64,000 bases of DNA. Source: Sycobia sp. Sy_11. Taxonomy: Eukaryota; Arthropoda; Insecta; Hymenoptera; Epichrysomallidae. The notes beneath the pieces were generated by a model. That model was given only the letters and a program-made list of their open reading frames with translations, was not told the DNA's origin and ran no database searches. A program made the translations under genes and the position numbers. Within the stretch, counting starts at the first letter, position 1, and each line of letters opens with the position of its first letter. Below are positions 1-13,891 of the stretch, piece after piece. The stretch spans positions 1,822,001 through 1,886,000 of the forward strand of contig JACCIC010000019.1 of NCBI GenBank assembly GCA_018907035.1, read 5' to 3'.

Positions 1-72
1 TATGCACTAAAATTTATTATATGTGTAATTTCATATTATAGATTATCAAACAATAAATATTTTAATTCACAG

Positions 73-3000
73 GGATATCTGTTCATATCAGTGTTAGTGA
101 ATACAAACAGTGATTTAATTAAACTAATAATACAGAGTATAAAAAATGATCTTGCTTCTCGTAATCCCATTCATGTAAATTTAGCTTTACAATGTATTGC
201 AAATGTTGGAAGTAAAGATATGGCTGAAGCTTTTGGAAAAGAAATTCCAAAACTTCTTGTATCTGGGTAATGACAATTCTTAAACCTCATTTATTTTATA
301 ATGTTAATAGTTATAATTTGAATGGACCAGATAGAACTAGAATTTATTTATATTATTATTCTTAGTTGTTAAAATTAAATTTAAAAATCTATTTTAAAAT
401 GAATTTAGTTCATTGTTGACTTGGTTCAATCATTATAAAACATTTTTTAATTAATAATTATATTCTGAATTTAAATGAATGTACTAATTTACAGAGATAC
501 TATGGATGTTGTAAAACAAAGCGCTGCTTTGTGCCTTTTAAGACTGTTACGAACTGCACCAGAAGTTGTAACTGATGGAGAGTGGACTTCACGCATTATT
601 CATTTGTTAAATGATCAACATTTAGGAGTAGTTACTGCAGCAGCATCTTTAATAGATGCTCTTGTAAAAAGAAATCCTGAAGAATACAAAGGATGTGTTA
701 GTCTCGCTGTGTCTCGTTTAAGTAGGGTAAGAAAAAGAAAAGATCAGCATATGTTTTTGTAAAATAGTCCTATGAACATAATTTAAAAAAAAAAAATTTC
801 ATAGATTGTTACATCAAGTTATACAGATCTTCAAGATTATACATATTACTTTGTGCCTGCTCCATGGTTATCTGTTAAGTTGTTAAGACTTCTACAAAAC
901 TATAACCCACCAGGTATAATATACTACAGTATAAATAAAACAAGTTTTCTTTTTCACTAATTATTTTAAAATTATTTTAAATTCAAAATTAGTTGCTTTA
1001 GATATAATTATAAAAGATCAACTTGTAAATAATAAATTACATTAATAAATAATATTAATCTGCATCTTCGATAAATTAAATATTAAATAATTGTTGTCTA
1101 TTTATTTTGATTAATTAATTTTATATATGTAGCTGAAGATCCTGGTGTAAGAGGGAGGTTAAATGAATGCTTAGAAACAATATTAAATAAGACACAGGAA
1201 CCACCAAAGTCAAAAAAGGTTCAGCATTCCAATGCAAAAAATGCTGTTCTCTTTGAAGCCATTAGTTTAATCATTCACAATGACAGTGAACCAAACTTAC
1301 TAGTACGAGCTTGTAACCAGCTTGGTCAATTCCTTTCTAATCGTGAGACTAATCTACGTTATTTAGCTTTGGAATCTATGTGCCATCTTGCCACGTCAGA
1401 GTTCTCTCACGAGGCAGTCAAAAAGCATCAAGAAGTTGTCATTATGTCTATGAAAATGGAAAAAGATGTCTCTGTCAGGCAGCGAGCAGTTGATCTGTTA
1501 TATGCAATGTGCGATAAAAGCAACGCTGAAGAAATAGTACAGGAGATGTTGAACTACCTCGAAACTGCGGATTATTCTATTAGAGAAGAAATGGTGTTAA
1601 AAGTTGCAATTTTAGCTGAAAAATATGCAACGGATTACACTTGGTATGTCGATGTTATCCTCAATCTCATCAGAATAGCTGGTGATTATGTGTCTGAAGA
1701 GGTTTGGTATCGTGTAATCCAAATTGTTATTAATCGCGATGACGTTCAAGGTTACGCAGCAAAAACAGTTTTTGAGGTAAACATTTTTAATATAAAAATG
1801 ATGCAAATAGTTTTATTTTAATAAATCTAATTATTAATTTAAATATCAGGCTTTACAAGCGCCGGCTTGTCATGAAAATATGGTTAAAGTAGGTGGTTAT
1901 ATTCTTGGAGAGTTTGGCAATTTGATTGCTGGTGATCAACGTTCATCTCCTTCTGTGCAGTTCCAGCTCTTACATTCCAAAGTAATTTTTTGATCTTAAC
2001 GATATATGATTAAGTATGTTAATAGACATTATTAAACAATTTTCTTTTTCAGTATCATTTATGCTCTCCTATGACCAGAGCATTACTTTTATCGACGTAT
2101 ATTAAGTTTGTTAATCTCTTTCCCGAGATCAGAAGTCAGATACAAGATGTATTTAGACAAGATAGCAATTTACGTAGTGCTGATGCTGAACTTCAGCAAC
2201 GAGCTTCCGAATATTTACAACTGAGCATTATTGCATCTACTGATGTTTTAGTAAGTAGTATTTAGATCTTGTAGTACTAAAGTTTTTTAACTTATTCTTA
2301 GATTAACTATTACAAATTTATCTTATTTTTATGAATTCCCGATTAAAATATCTGCATGAATAATTTATATGTATAAATTTAAAGGAGAATCTAATAAATT
2401 TATTTTGCAGGCAACTGTTCTCGAAGAAATGCCTTCATTCCCTGAAAGAGAATCTTCCATTTTAGCAGTATTAAAGAAAAAGAAGCCAGGTCGCGTGCCT
2501 GAAAATGAAGTTAGAGAAAGCAAAAGTCCAGCTCCGAATACAAATCATCATACTGAGGCACCATCAGCAACTGTTGCTTCTGCTGTTGTTAATAATTCAT
2601 CTGCTGATTTACTAGGCCTGTCAACGCCTCCGTCTTCTCAACCAACTGGAAATACAGGCGTTTTGTTTGATGTTCTAGGAGATATTTACAACATACCAAA
2701 AGGTGCTACTAATGGAACTCAGGCTACTTACAATGCTAAAAAGTAAGTATGATTAAACTATAAACTATATTTATTCAAGTTCGAAAGTATTATTTTTTAG
2801 CTTTTTACAGTAACATAAAAGTATTTTTTGATATTGATAAAGATTTAATATTAATAAATAGACAATTTGTGCTGTGATAAATTAACTTTTAATAATCTAA
2901 AAAAGCACTCAAACTATACATTTTTTAATTCCAGGTTTGTTTGCAAAAATAACGGTGTTCTTTTTGAAAACGATCTTATTCAAATTGGGGTAAAATCAGA

Positions 3001-3923
3001 GTTCCGACAAAATCTTGGTCGCATTGGATTATTCTACGGAAATAAAACACAACAAGCTCTTCTGAGTTTCCAACCACAATTATCATGGTCCGATGAAAAT
3101 CAGATGAAATTAGCAGTACAAGTTAAACCTGTAGATTCGGTTTTAGAAGCTGGTGCTCAAATCCAACAACTGATTAATGCTGAATGTATTGATGATTATA
3201 ACGGTAAATTTCAACATAGCTTGACTAAATATATTAATAAACAGATTATCATTTGAATTTTATTTTAATATTAATGAATACATTTCTAGATTCACCAAGT
3301 GTAATAATATCCTTTATTTATAACAATTTACCTCAAAAAATATCAATGAAGTTACCATTAACGATAAATAAATTTTTTGAGCCTACGGAGATGAATGGTG
3401 AATCGTTCTTTGCTAGATGGAAAAACCTTGGAGGGTAAATTTTCATTAATTAAAATAAAATATGTAATGCATATATTTCGTGATAAAAACAAATTTAATA
3501 AGTGAAAATCATTAAATTTTAGAATTAATCAACAACGATCACAGAAAATATTTAAAGCTCAAACTCCGATGGACTTAGCACAAGTACGAACAAAGTTGCA
3601 AGGATTTGGTATGCAACTATTAGATGGCATTGATCCTAATCCGGATAACTTTGTTTGTGCTGGAATCGTACATATGAGAGCACAACAAGTTGGGTGTTTA
3701 TTACGTTTAGAACCAAATAAACAAGCTCAGGTAAAAGAAACAATTTCATTATTAAAAATTAATCAGTTTTATAAAAGTGATAACTTCAAAGAGTTACATT
3801 TATTTTGATTTTGAAATGATTTAAACTATTTTATTTTTCATTCAGATGTTCCGGTTGACAGTACGATCAAGTAAAGAATCCATGTCTATAGAGATATGTG
3901 AACTATTAGTGGACCAATTTTAA
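73..3923 (+). CDS. AP-2alpha: AP-2 complex subunit alpha (alpha-adaptin), 5'-partial, 11 exons
   Basis: Large subunit of the AP-2 adaptor, which links clathrin, PIP2 and cargo at the plasma membrane during endocytosis. Exons read as 73-266, 495-726, 805-913, 1133-1776, 1850-1981, 2053-2250, 2411-2742, 2935-3203, 3290-3434, 3523-3730 and 3846-3923, all with AG/GT borders. They sum to 2541 nt, 846 codons plus TAA. The first ~95 residues, including the N-terminal basic PIP2 site, lie outside the window. Visible residues 1-503 are the alpha-solenoid trunk, with near-invariant stretches such as MGVVTAA-like [27 protein letters not shown] and [13 protein letters not shown]. Residues ~504-613 are a Ser/Pro/Asn-rich hinge containing SADLLGL. 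Residues ~614-846 are the ear: a beta-sandwich starting [12 protein letters not shown] and a platform with FFARW, the Phe/Trp pair that binds DPF/FxDxF ligands. The C-terminus is CELLVDQF. Length matches animal alpha-adaptins. No stops or frameshifts; surely functional. Confidence 0.97.
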
Positions 3924-5240
3924 AAGGTGATGTGGAAGCATCCATCAGCCCTAACTTATTTTTTACATACAGAATGATATTGCCTACTTTGAAGGCTAAA
4001 TAAAGAAATAGAAAAGTGAGCGGAAACAATAGATAAAGAATGTTAATCGGAAAAAAATAACGAAACTATGTGTTCTAACCCTAAACCTTTCAAATAGTTT
4101 CATTATTAAAGATTGATAACCTTTTCACGTGTAGATTAACGTGAGAACCATTTGTTACCGCATAGGACGCAATTAAGAAAAACAATATTTCGTCTCAAAA
4201 TGGAGTCAAATATGAGATTAACTTGTGATTGACAAGCAGGACAGATTAACCGGACAGTGGGCAGTATTAGTCCGTAAATATGTGAAACATGATGTTAATG
4301 AGGTCACTTTGTAGTTAATTTAATTAGCTGGTCTTACCTCATTTTTTATCTATTTCTTTTGCGATTTATCTCAAACGAAATAAAGAAAGACTTTAAATCT
4401 CCTACTTATCGAAAATATGCGATAGATTTAAATTGGCATATAGTTATTTTTTTTATAATTATTAAAACTGTATTGATCAAGAACAAAATGCCGAGCAAAG
4501 ATGTAGAAAGCCAAATGGGCAATGTGTAAGAACACAAGTGTGCGCAATGAAAAATTTTCTTTTTCAAATGTAAATAAGCGCTTGTTCGTTGTTAATTTTA
4601 CGTCGACTATCATTTTAATGAATTGTATGATGGTGTAATAGTAATTCAATCGAATATACTAGTATGGTATTATGTCGATTCAGAGATGTACATTTTCTTT
4701 AAGTAACTTTAATGTTAGACTAGTAAGTTGCTGTCTGTCTAATACTCTGTTTTCCCGTTTTGTTTTGTCGTTAATGGTCGGTTGTTTATTTTTCAACGTG
4801 AATTGCGTGGTTAAGTAAATGTCACTTGAAATGTTTTCATTGGCTCTTCTATTTTATATTCACATACTAATCGAGTTATTTAATATCTGATCTAATCAAA
4901 TGAATCTCAAAAGAAGCAGTGTTTATATGTAGGGACAATTAAAAAAAAAAAAGATAAGCATTGATGTTGATCTGAAAAACTCGAGGGTATGCAAGAGAAA
5001 ATAGAAAAGCTAACAATTGTAGAAATAGCATTACGTTATGGTAACGTAAATACAAAATTCAGTACGAATATATAGATTTTGTTATAGTATCTATCGAAAT
5101 ATTGTATAAAAGTATTAGTGCTCATTTTTTTGTCATGGATAGAAAAATTGATAAAAGTAAAAAAAAATTAAAATCGTATACCCGAAGTACGAACATTAAA
5201 AACTACGAGAAAGAAAAAAAATAAAGAAACATTGAGTCAT
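3924..5240 (+). other. AP-2alpha 3' untranslated region (approximate end)
   Basis: AT-rich sequence directly after the TAA stop with no coding potential. Three AATAAA hexamers on the + strand (3999-4004, 4379-4384, 5220-5225) offer alternative 3' ends, giving UTRs of about 0.1, 0.5 or 1.3 kb. The true end cannot be fixed from sequence alone. Confidence 0.4.
3999..4004 (+). terminator. Candidate poly(A) signal of AP-2alpha (proximal)
   Basis: Canonical AATAAA 76 bases after the stop codon. It is the nearest of three hexamers in the presumed 3' UTR; the others are at 4379-4384 and 5220-5225. Confidence 0.45.
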
Positions 5241-7658
5241 TTAGATTGGAAACGCGAAGTTGATAGCAAGCCGAAACCTGTACAAAGATAAAAAAGAGAG
5301 ATAGTTGAATTGTGCGGATGAAGCGCTGTAACTAAAGATGTATAACCAACATATAAATATAGGTTCACAAACGTACAGAGAAAATGTATGCTCGCATATA
5401 TATATTATATATAAAGAAAAAAATATATAATTAATTATACATACAAACAAATATTGTTAAATCATGCGCCGTGAAGTCTATCCTGAATGAAGCAGACATT
5501 ATTACATCAGCAATCAATCCGTCTGCCAACTCTCCCTTTTTCTCTGTCGTCTTCTCTTTCGCCATTTTATATGGGTATTAGACTATAATCTTGAACGATT
5601 TTACTCGTATTAATAGCTTGTTTCAAGCATTCCGGCAGAACTGCATATATATAAACGACGCAAGACTTGTTACTTCGCTCCAGTCAGATATCGGAAACTT
5701 TTATTGATTTTAAGTAAATATTTTTTTGTTTATTTATGTCATCAACAATATAAATACTTATTAACCTTTTATATAATGAATTTATTAACATTTTATGACA
5801 ATACGGATCGTTACTATTTGTTATATTTTTTATTTTATTTGTTTGAAAACGGGCATATAAATCAATAATTAATATTACGATATTATTGAAAGTAATATTA
5901 AATTCGTGTAGGCAATATACGTTGTATATATTTTGTTGATAATAAATATTTTTGTAAACTACCTTGAGCATGGTTTTAAAACATTTCACAATGTTGATAA
6001 TAGATTTAAATATAATAAATATTTAGCTCTTCTATCATTTAAAAACAACGATGAAAAGAGAGTTTAAACCTCATTTTAAGACGTTCAAGTTTATAGAAAA
6101 TTATGTTTCTAATCAATAGAAAAACCTATTTATAAATTATTGAATTGAAATTATTTACTTTTATATAATATAATAAAAAAAATTAAATAATGTTAGTCAG
6201 AGAAATATTCTGTACATTATTTTTATCAAAATGTTAATAACCAAAAATGCACGACATAAATGAACAAAAATGTTTATTTCAAGTTAATGAAAATCCTTTT
6301 ATTTGGTTTGTGTCTGGTGTTTTTCTTTCTACACGTTATCATTGAATATCGTTATTTTGTATCATTTATTGATCAGTGTAAATGTATACGTTTGTAAGAC
6401 ATGCAACTGATTTATATTATCATAAGAAAAAACAATATAATCACATCTTACAACTATTGTTGGGTCTATTATATTTAAAATGCATATACCAATGAGACTT
6501 TTACACCAATCCATGTTCACAATAATTTTGCTAATCTTTATAAAATCCGATCGAATTTATTCCTCTATGCTATAATATTTTCATTTACAAATTAATTAAA
6601 GTGACGTAAAAAGAATAAATGACTAAGATGCTTCTTTTATCGATAGGTATTTTTTATACAAATTAGGACAAGCATATGTATAAGAATTACAATTTTCCTG
6701 CTGAACAATGTGAGTTTATTAAGTTACGAAAATATTTATCATTTAATCAGTATTTTATTTAAGTTATTTTATAATTAATTTTGAAAATAATTACAGGGAA
6801 AAAATAATTTTACCGAAATTGTTAAAGATATTATTTTAAAAATAAATTAATTGCTAATAATTTAAATGTTAATAATAATTTTGAATTAGATGAAATAAAG
6901 TTTTACTAACACATACTAACATATAAACAAAAGATAATTTTTTAAAGTAAATTTTTAATAGTAAATTATCATTGTGTTTGTACAGCATAAAGTATATCCC
7001 ACAAAGTGTTGATGAAACTTTGAATTAATCAAGAAAATTAATTTTATTCAAATCTATGTAGCCCTTAATCAGCTCGAATAAAATTTATCTCTTAATATGT
7101 ATATATTTTTTAATGGAGGGTGTAAGACATCCACAACCCACTATTTTAAAAATTGTTGCCATACTAGAAGTAAAGCTGTACATTAAATCCAGAAATATAT
7201 GCATATATAAATAATGGTGAATGAAAATCGATAAAATACCAACAGCACAATGAAAAAATTTATTTAAAATTCAATAATAATATTCGACTTTTGTTAGTTT
7301 TATTATGGAGCTTGTAAAATTGTCAAGAAGATGGGAAAATTGGCGATAATGATAATTATATGATAGAATCAATAACAAGACAATACCGGTTCACATTCGC
7401 ACGGGCTCTTTAATGTCCATTAATATAACATAATTATATACATTGACTGAACGAGTATAATGTAGCTTTCGTTACCTTATACGGATATTAATATACGAGT
7501 GACACGATATAATCCGCGTAAAATATGACTATACAGTGAAGCATACACGAAAATTATGCGTTATAAGAGACTCACCATACATCATAATATATTATATTTT
7601 TCAAAGCGTGTCGACGATGCAAATATAATATAATGGAATAATATATATGGTTCTTACG

Positions 7659-7660
<2 letters not shown>
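5241..7660. other. AT-rich intergenic DNA, no gene seen
   Basis: Low-complexity A/T-rich sequence with scattered short ORFs of Ile/Tyr/Asn/Lys-rich composition and no recognisable domain or splice pattern. It lies between the AP-2alpha 3' end and the first long TA array. It has no dinucleotide array longer than about 15 bases, unlike everything to its right up to 54 kb. Unrecognised 3' exons of the minus-strand receptor gene cannot be excluded. Confidence 0.5.

Positions 7661-7708
<48 letters not shown>
7661..7708. repeat. (TA)n microsatellite, 48 bp
   Basis: Uninterrupted AT dinucleotides; leftmost long TA array in the window. Confidence 0.95.
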
Positions 7709-7712
<4 letters not shown>

Positions 7713-9760
7713 CTTGTCTATTTATAGCATGCTTCTTTGATCTGTCGCCGCAGTTGTACAATATGTCCATCGTGCTTATTATATTACATCTATATGCAGA
7801 TTTTCACACGTTGCAAACGTTTAATTATGTAATTCTCGCGAGAAAAAGAGAGAGAGAGAGAGAGAGAATAACGGAAATGGCCATCAATTGGTCATTCCAG
7901 GACGAATTTTTCAATTACTTCTTGCTATACACATTGCAAAAGATTAAAAGTGATTCAAACTTATTTTTCAATTCAGCTTTGTCGTTACTGCCGCTCCGTG
8001 TATTCATTATATACTATATGTATATATTGTTCGTTGTTGTGTGCGTGGGCGTGAGCGTGTGTGTATGTATTTAAAAGATTTATTTGGTCTCTACACGATC
8101 GCGTATACCGATTTAAAAAGTAGAAATTTATTATTCAAAATAAGAGGGGGGGGGGGTTAAAAACCGAATTGAAACGGATTGAATCGTATATTATTACATC
8201 CGTTTCTATCCGTCTGTATTAGTTTGACAGAATTTTACGTCGATCCTATGTATAACCAGATATATAACTTATTAAATCAAATTGAAATTAATTTTCGAAT
8301 TAATTCGTTTGAACCCGTTGAAAATTATAATAATTATAGAATTTTCACATCGTTGATGTTGCGAATTAAAACTGGCTGATGTGGTTAATTTTTTTTTTTA
8401 ATCGAACTGGATGCATCGCATTCAATCATAAATACATTCACAAATAGAAATCCGAATCCAACCTCTTATACATCGATCATGTCAAATTTCGTCAATTTGA
8501 AAGCGTTCTTGGAAATAATTAATTAAAACGCGTATATATTATAAATTGTGTACATTCATCTCGACTAGTATATGGAATGATATATCGAATCTTTGCAATG
8601 ATACTAAAATTCAAAATACCCTTAAATCCCGTTTAAGTTCAAAATTTTGCCCGAGCGCGCGACAGCATTATTTATGCACTCGTGCGTGCAACCACGTCAC
8701 CATCGTGTAATTATATAAATTATTGTCGAGGAATTACGAAAGCTTTCTGCCCGAATTTATATCTAATAGAAGAATTGACATATGATAATAGATATATAAT
8801 AGACCGAGATTAACGAATTCCGCGCGTATAAAAAGTATCGAGAGAATAACACTTATACAGCGTCTACAGGATTTGCGGAAAAATATAAGTATAAATTATA
8901 ATTGAATGAGTCTTTCGCAATTCAAAGAAAAAGTTGCTACGAGCGTTCTTTCAAAATTCTTCAATTTTCTCGCGGCTCGCAATCTACGAATGGAAATGCG
9001 AGCCGACTATATAAAAGAATCCGTAACGAAATATTCGATTGTACATATCCTATAAAGTGTTAAAAATGGATTGTCAAGTGTTTCGAAAGATTTATAAGAT
9101 CCTGAAATTATTCATATGTGTGTGTTCGCGCGCGCGCGCGTGTACGAGTCACAACTCATTTTCGATCCGATAAAAGTCTTAAGCGGTCTAGGTCTTAAAA
9201 TTATTGATATTTATACGAAAAATCCGGAAAAAAATTTGTTGAAGATAACCGCGCGTTTTTTGTCTCTGTATAACAAGCTGCCTGGAATTTTCTGCACAAC
9301 GGGCAAAACAAAAAACAAAAAGCAAACATCAAACAAAATCGAAACTATTTTATAAAATACTAATTTAAGAATTATCGGCTCGGAGCTTTATGATAAGTTG
9401 GGGATTTGCGAGTCTTGAAATAGGATTAGAGTTCTCGGTGGTTCGAGGATAATTTTAATTATTCATAGAGAATTGCTGCTGACGCTGCCGAAGTGTTTCT
9501 TTCTCATTTTTTCGCAAATGCAAAAATCGTGCTGAATTAAAATTTTCAGTATATACAGAAAAAAATATAGAAGATTTAATGACATTTTCCGTAAGTTGTT
9601 GTTTTTTCCTCTCTTTTTTATTAAATATTGGTTTCTTGTGATTTATCTGTCGAACTTGATGAATTTTCAGTATGGTTCATGATAACGTGTACATGTTCTC
9701 TCGCGACGAATATAATGGCTGACAAAAGTACATTAGCCTTCAATTAAGTTTAATTATTAT

Positions 9761-9763
<3 letters not shown>

Positions 9764-9816
<53 letters not shown>

Positions 9817-9981
9817 ATTAATATACGTATATTCTGGAGAAGCGTCACTTTGGAAAGCATTTACTGCCGTTGTATTGCTCGTCACTGTGAATATATTAAA
9901 CTTCATTTATATCGATCACGCGCATCGAAGTATAAAAGGAACGATTGATTGATACATGTAGTTTCCAAAATAAAGAAAATT

Positions 9982-10038
<57 letters not shown>
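9764..10038. repeat. (TA)n array (9764-9810) and (AAT)n array (9983-10038)
   Basis: Two perfect arrays separated by about 170 bp of unique sequence. The trinucleotide run is about 18 units and is the only long AAT array in the window. Confidence 0.95.
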
Positions 10039-10039
<1 letters not shown>

Positions 10040-10401
10040 GGAAGAAATATGCAAATATTTATTAATCGGTGAACGTAAAAAAGTTATAATTATATGTTAT
10101 ACATTCTATAGATGTTAATGATGCCATCTTTGGGTATTCATGAAGTTATATTTGTACGAGTTTCTAAAATCAATATATATAATATACACATATATAGTAG
10201 ATAAATACTTTAGCGTTACACGCATAAATACATTGGTAATTATTTCTCTGTACAAATATCTTTACTGGGCGCGTTCGGAGATCCTTTCTCGCCGACCCTC
10301 CTCCTTCTCGTATACGCCCCGTTATGTATGCAAAAGTTATTCGCTTAATCGTTCGAATGCATTCGTCATTGTCACTGGCGCGAATGATTCGCCATCGACG
10401 A

Positions 10402-10403
<2 letters not shown>

Positions 10404-10452
<49 letters not shown>
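10404..10452. repeat. (CT)n microsatellite, 49 bp
   Basis: Perfect CT dinucleotides. Read on either strand it yields long Ser-Leu or Glu-Arg repeat ORFs with no biological meaning. Confidence 0.95.
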
Positions 10453-10454
<2 letters not shown>

Positions 10455-10978
10455 TATATGTACCATTTGACATTGTATATTTTTAATCGCTCAGTTGAAT
10501 AATGCGCGTATGTCAGATTTATCATTAAACGTGCGTGCGGAGCGAATACGAGACGTGCCGGGCGCTACGTGGGAGACGCAATTCTACTTTCTATCTGGCT
10601 CCTGCGCGGACGGCGCCGGCGCGAATCTCGACGAATCCCTCTATAGATATTACGCGACGCACTGTGTATAATTATGTGAATGATTATAAATCGTTTCAAT
10701 AAAAAACGACTGTTGTAAATTGGCCGTTCAAGCATGTATATATATATATATACATAATATTATACCTGTCTTCGTTCGTTTTGTAGCATACACACATCGA
10801 TAATTGATCTTTCCCTTTCTTATCTTTCTTTTGGCTTTTGTCGCACCGCTTTCTAGTTCGTTATATACTCTTTTCTCTTTTTTCTTCTCACGAGCGTACA
10901 CTTCTCTCATTCACTTTTTTTGTGTTGTAATTTGTTCTGTTTCCGTCTACACTTTTTCTCAGTTCGGTTGACTAGCTT

Positions 10979-10982
<4 letters not shown>

Positions 10983-11036
<54 letters not shown>
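10983..11036. repeat. (TA)n microsatellite, 54 bp
   Basis: Perfect TA run ending in short TACATACATA variants. Confidence 0.95.
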
Positions 11037-11040
<4 letters not shown>

Positions 11041-11421
11041 CATACATATATATATTGTCTCATTATTTTTTGTTTTTGTTTTCGTTTTGCTTTTATTTCT
11101 TAACTGTCGGATCGTTCGTTAATTTTATAATATTGATTGAAAGATCTTTCTGATACAGAAATATTGGCAAGCTTATAATAATATCGTCGAATTCTGTCAT
11201 ATACGGTGCACGTATTGTTCATACATAAATAAAATTAATATAATCGTTAATTTATAACTTATATAAGTGCGTAGTGTGCACTTATTTTGAAAATTTTATA
11301 CAGGTAAGAATGTGATAAATTGTAGTTTTAGGATACTTCCGCTATTATTATTATAATCAAACTTACTTATTATGTTTGTTGAGCATGGATTAATAATTTT
11401 TTATAAGAATTTACATTTTCT

Positions 11422-11423
<2 letters not shown>

Positions 11424-11465
<42 letters not shown>
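11424..11465. repeat. (CT)n microsatellite
   Basis: Perfect CT run of about 42 bases in AT-rich DNA. A second, slightly broken CT tract lies at 12343-12383. Confidence 0.9.
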
Positions 11466-11467
<2 letters not shown>

Positions 11468-12344
11468 CATTATTATGCCGAAATCCGCATATATACGCAT
11501 TGATTTTGCTTACAAGTTAATAATTGGTTTTCAAGCTTATCTCTTAACTATAGTAGTATTTATAAATAATCTTACTTTATTGTACTAACGATTCTCATTC
11601 GCTTATTTAAGTACAGCAGACGCAATTTACAATAACTAGTTGGTTTTACGTGTATAAGCACCTACTCGTTCATACGATTTACAATAAATATATTCTGAAA
11701 AATTTCCAATTATAAATGAGATTCTCTTTATTGTGCTTTAATAATTATGCCTTTAAGTGATAATTTTAAGAAATTCTCTCATAACTGGGCTCTGATGTTT
11801 CAAATCGTTCAATTTTGTATATTTGCAGAGTATCGGTCAAGGAAATAAAATTCGAGGAGCAGTTTACTCTAAGAAATCATTGGATCCGTGTTATATTAAA
11901 TCAATATATCAATTGTACGAAATCCTATATGAAATCAATGCAATGATTACGTATAATAATATTTGAAATTATAATTGATATCATATTCGAATTCTTGAAG
12001 CCTCAACATGCAAAAGAATCAAAATACTTTAAGGAATACGAAATCAACTTGAAATCGCACACCGAATCGTGAATTTATTTCAACATACAAGGAATGAAAA
12101 TACTTTGAAATTAATCTGAAATTATATAATAGTAAATCATAAAATAATTTTGATACACGAAGAATAGAAATGCTTTAAGAGTCATTGGAAATCAATTGGA
12201 AATTCGTGAAATTTTGATAATCCTAAAATTCTTCTAATCTCTACTCTTATCGTGCGTATACGGCGCCTCGAGAAAATTTGCATTATAATCGCGTAATGCA
12301 TACGAGAGCTCAATTTTTTCTCCCCCTCTCGTTCCTCTCTCTCT

Positions 12345-12387
<43 letters not shown>

Positions 12388-12671
12388 CTCTTTCGAACAA
12401 TTCCATTCGTACGTTAACTTTTCGAAGCTCCGTAGCGATATCGCCGGGCCGGGAAAAATGTTAGGCCGACACGCTATAAGCGCGTGCGCAAATAAAGTTG
12501 TATACGTGCCTTTTAATCGTTATACACGACTGGCAAATTTAATGCAACAGATACATATCTTTCCGCTTACTTACATGTATACAGATACAGAATTAAAATT
12601 TCGTAAGGTTTTTTTTTTTTTACGAAATGTGTACTTACTCTTGCCTCGCCAAATGCGCAGATGGAAAAATT

Positions 12672-12722
12672 GAACGATTTTACATAAAAAAAAAAAACAA
12701 AAAAAAAAAAACAAAAAAAAAA
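12672..12722. repeat. A-rich tract
   Basis: Three adenine runs of 9-12 bases separated by single C residues. There is no recognisable retroposed sequence beside it, so it is probably simple slippage. Confidence 0.7.
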
Positions 12723-13749
12723 CGTAACGAGCCCGCTGGTGAGCGCGCACGAAATAATTCAACGTCGCGCACGAATTATTAAAGAGTAAATTTCAGAAGT
12801 TCTCGTACACGTTCAACATTGCGCGTTGTATACGCATAAATTTGAGTAGAACAGCCGTGCATTAGAAGCTCCATTCACGGAACGTTATACATCGAGACAC
12901 GGAAATGGCATTCGAATTAACGAGCATAATATTATTTTCCGAATTCAGCGGAAGTCGCACGGCTGAACTTTCGCTTTGAAATTATTAGAGATTTGTATAT
13001 GTACATAAATTGGAAAATTAAAAATTAAAATACGATTTCGTCGATCGATCCATATGAAAATTTCCCACAATGTATATTAAAAAAAAAAAAAATAAATAAA
13101 AGGCTTTCATTAATTTATAAATATATTTTTTTCATTATAATTTTTAAAAGCTCTCAGTTAATAGCTTACATTTAACTCCTCCGCGTGCAATCCCAACTTT
13201 AACTCCCTTAAACGGGGTCGTTAGAGTACGGGGGTAATGACGAGCTAACTCGTCATAATAGATATATATATATTTTATAAAACACGATATAATCTTTTTT
13301 ATATGCCTGTTTTTATCGCAGCTGCGTAACCTCACAAATGAGAGCTTATTAAAGTGGCTTTCCGAGATAAATTTATGACTCTTTAATATATATATATATA
13401 TTTTTTTTAATTTCCTTTTACAAAAATTTTCACGTGGAAATTGATAGGAAATTGCGTAGTTCGCTTTTGCGATTTCGCTGGTAATTTGAGTCAAGATTGC
13501 ACGAGCACGATCGCGAGAACTTAATTTCCTTGTCAATTTTTTTACACTATGATGGTTCGATCAGTATATATATATATACACATACAGATGATCGCATTCC
13601 AAATTTTTCATCAGACAGAGCGACCAGCAATATCGTGTTTTAATTTTAATTACATTTTTACGACTCCTTGTATATGTATATATGCATATACATGTAGATA
13701 AATTTTCATTATTTTATGATGGTTATAAATAAATTCTCTCTTACACTCA

Positions 13750-13785
<36 letters not shown>
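13750..13785. repeat. (CA)n tract 3' of the CRD exon; (UG)n in the receptor transcript
   Basis: About 17 CA units starting roughly 105 bases downstream, in the minus-strand sense, of the GTGAGG donor at 13891-13886. In the receptor pre-mRNA it reads as UG repeats, a class bound by TDP-43 and CELF/Bruno splicing regulators in animals. A regulatory role is inference. Confidence 0.85.
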
Positions 13786-13786
<1 letters not shown>

Positions 13787-13891
13787 GTTCCTTGGGATAA
13801 ATCACCCTTCTCTCTACGTCGCCCCACAGTCGATAATCCCAACAGCAGGAATCTTCGCTCGCCCGGTCTGCTCCTAATCCGCCCGCCTCAC

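Larger units (their letters stand above)
7709..13740. other. Gene-poor stretch between the CRD exon and AP-2alpha
   Basis: AT-rich with several simple repeats and small CpG-richer patches near 8640, 10260-10640 and 12430-12500. The longest ORFs read straight through GA/CT or TA arrays and are artefacts. If the minus-strand TNF-receptor gene ends before AP-2alpha, its transmembrane and cytoplasmic exons should lie here. I looked for a hydrophobic segment with splice sites on the minus strand and could not support one. Confidence 0.5.

Noticed and set aside
4428..4649. Hydrophobic minus ORF as the missing receptor TM exon
   Set aside because: A Leu/Phe-rich run exists, but the sequence lies in the presumed AP-2alpha 3' UTR, codon use is only AT bias, and no convincing splice pair was found.
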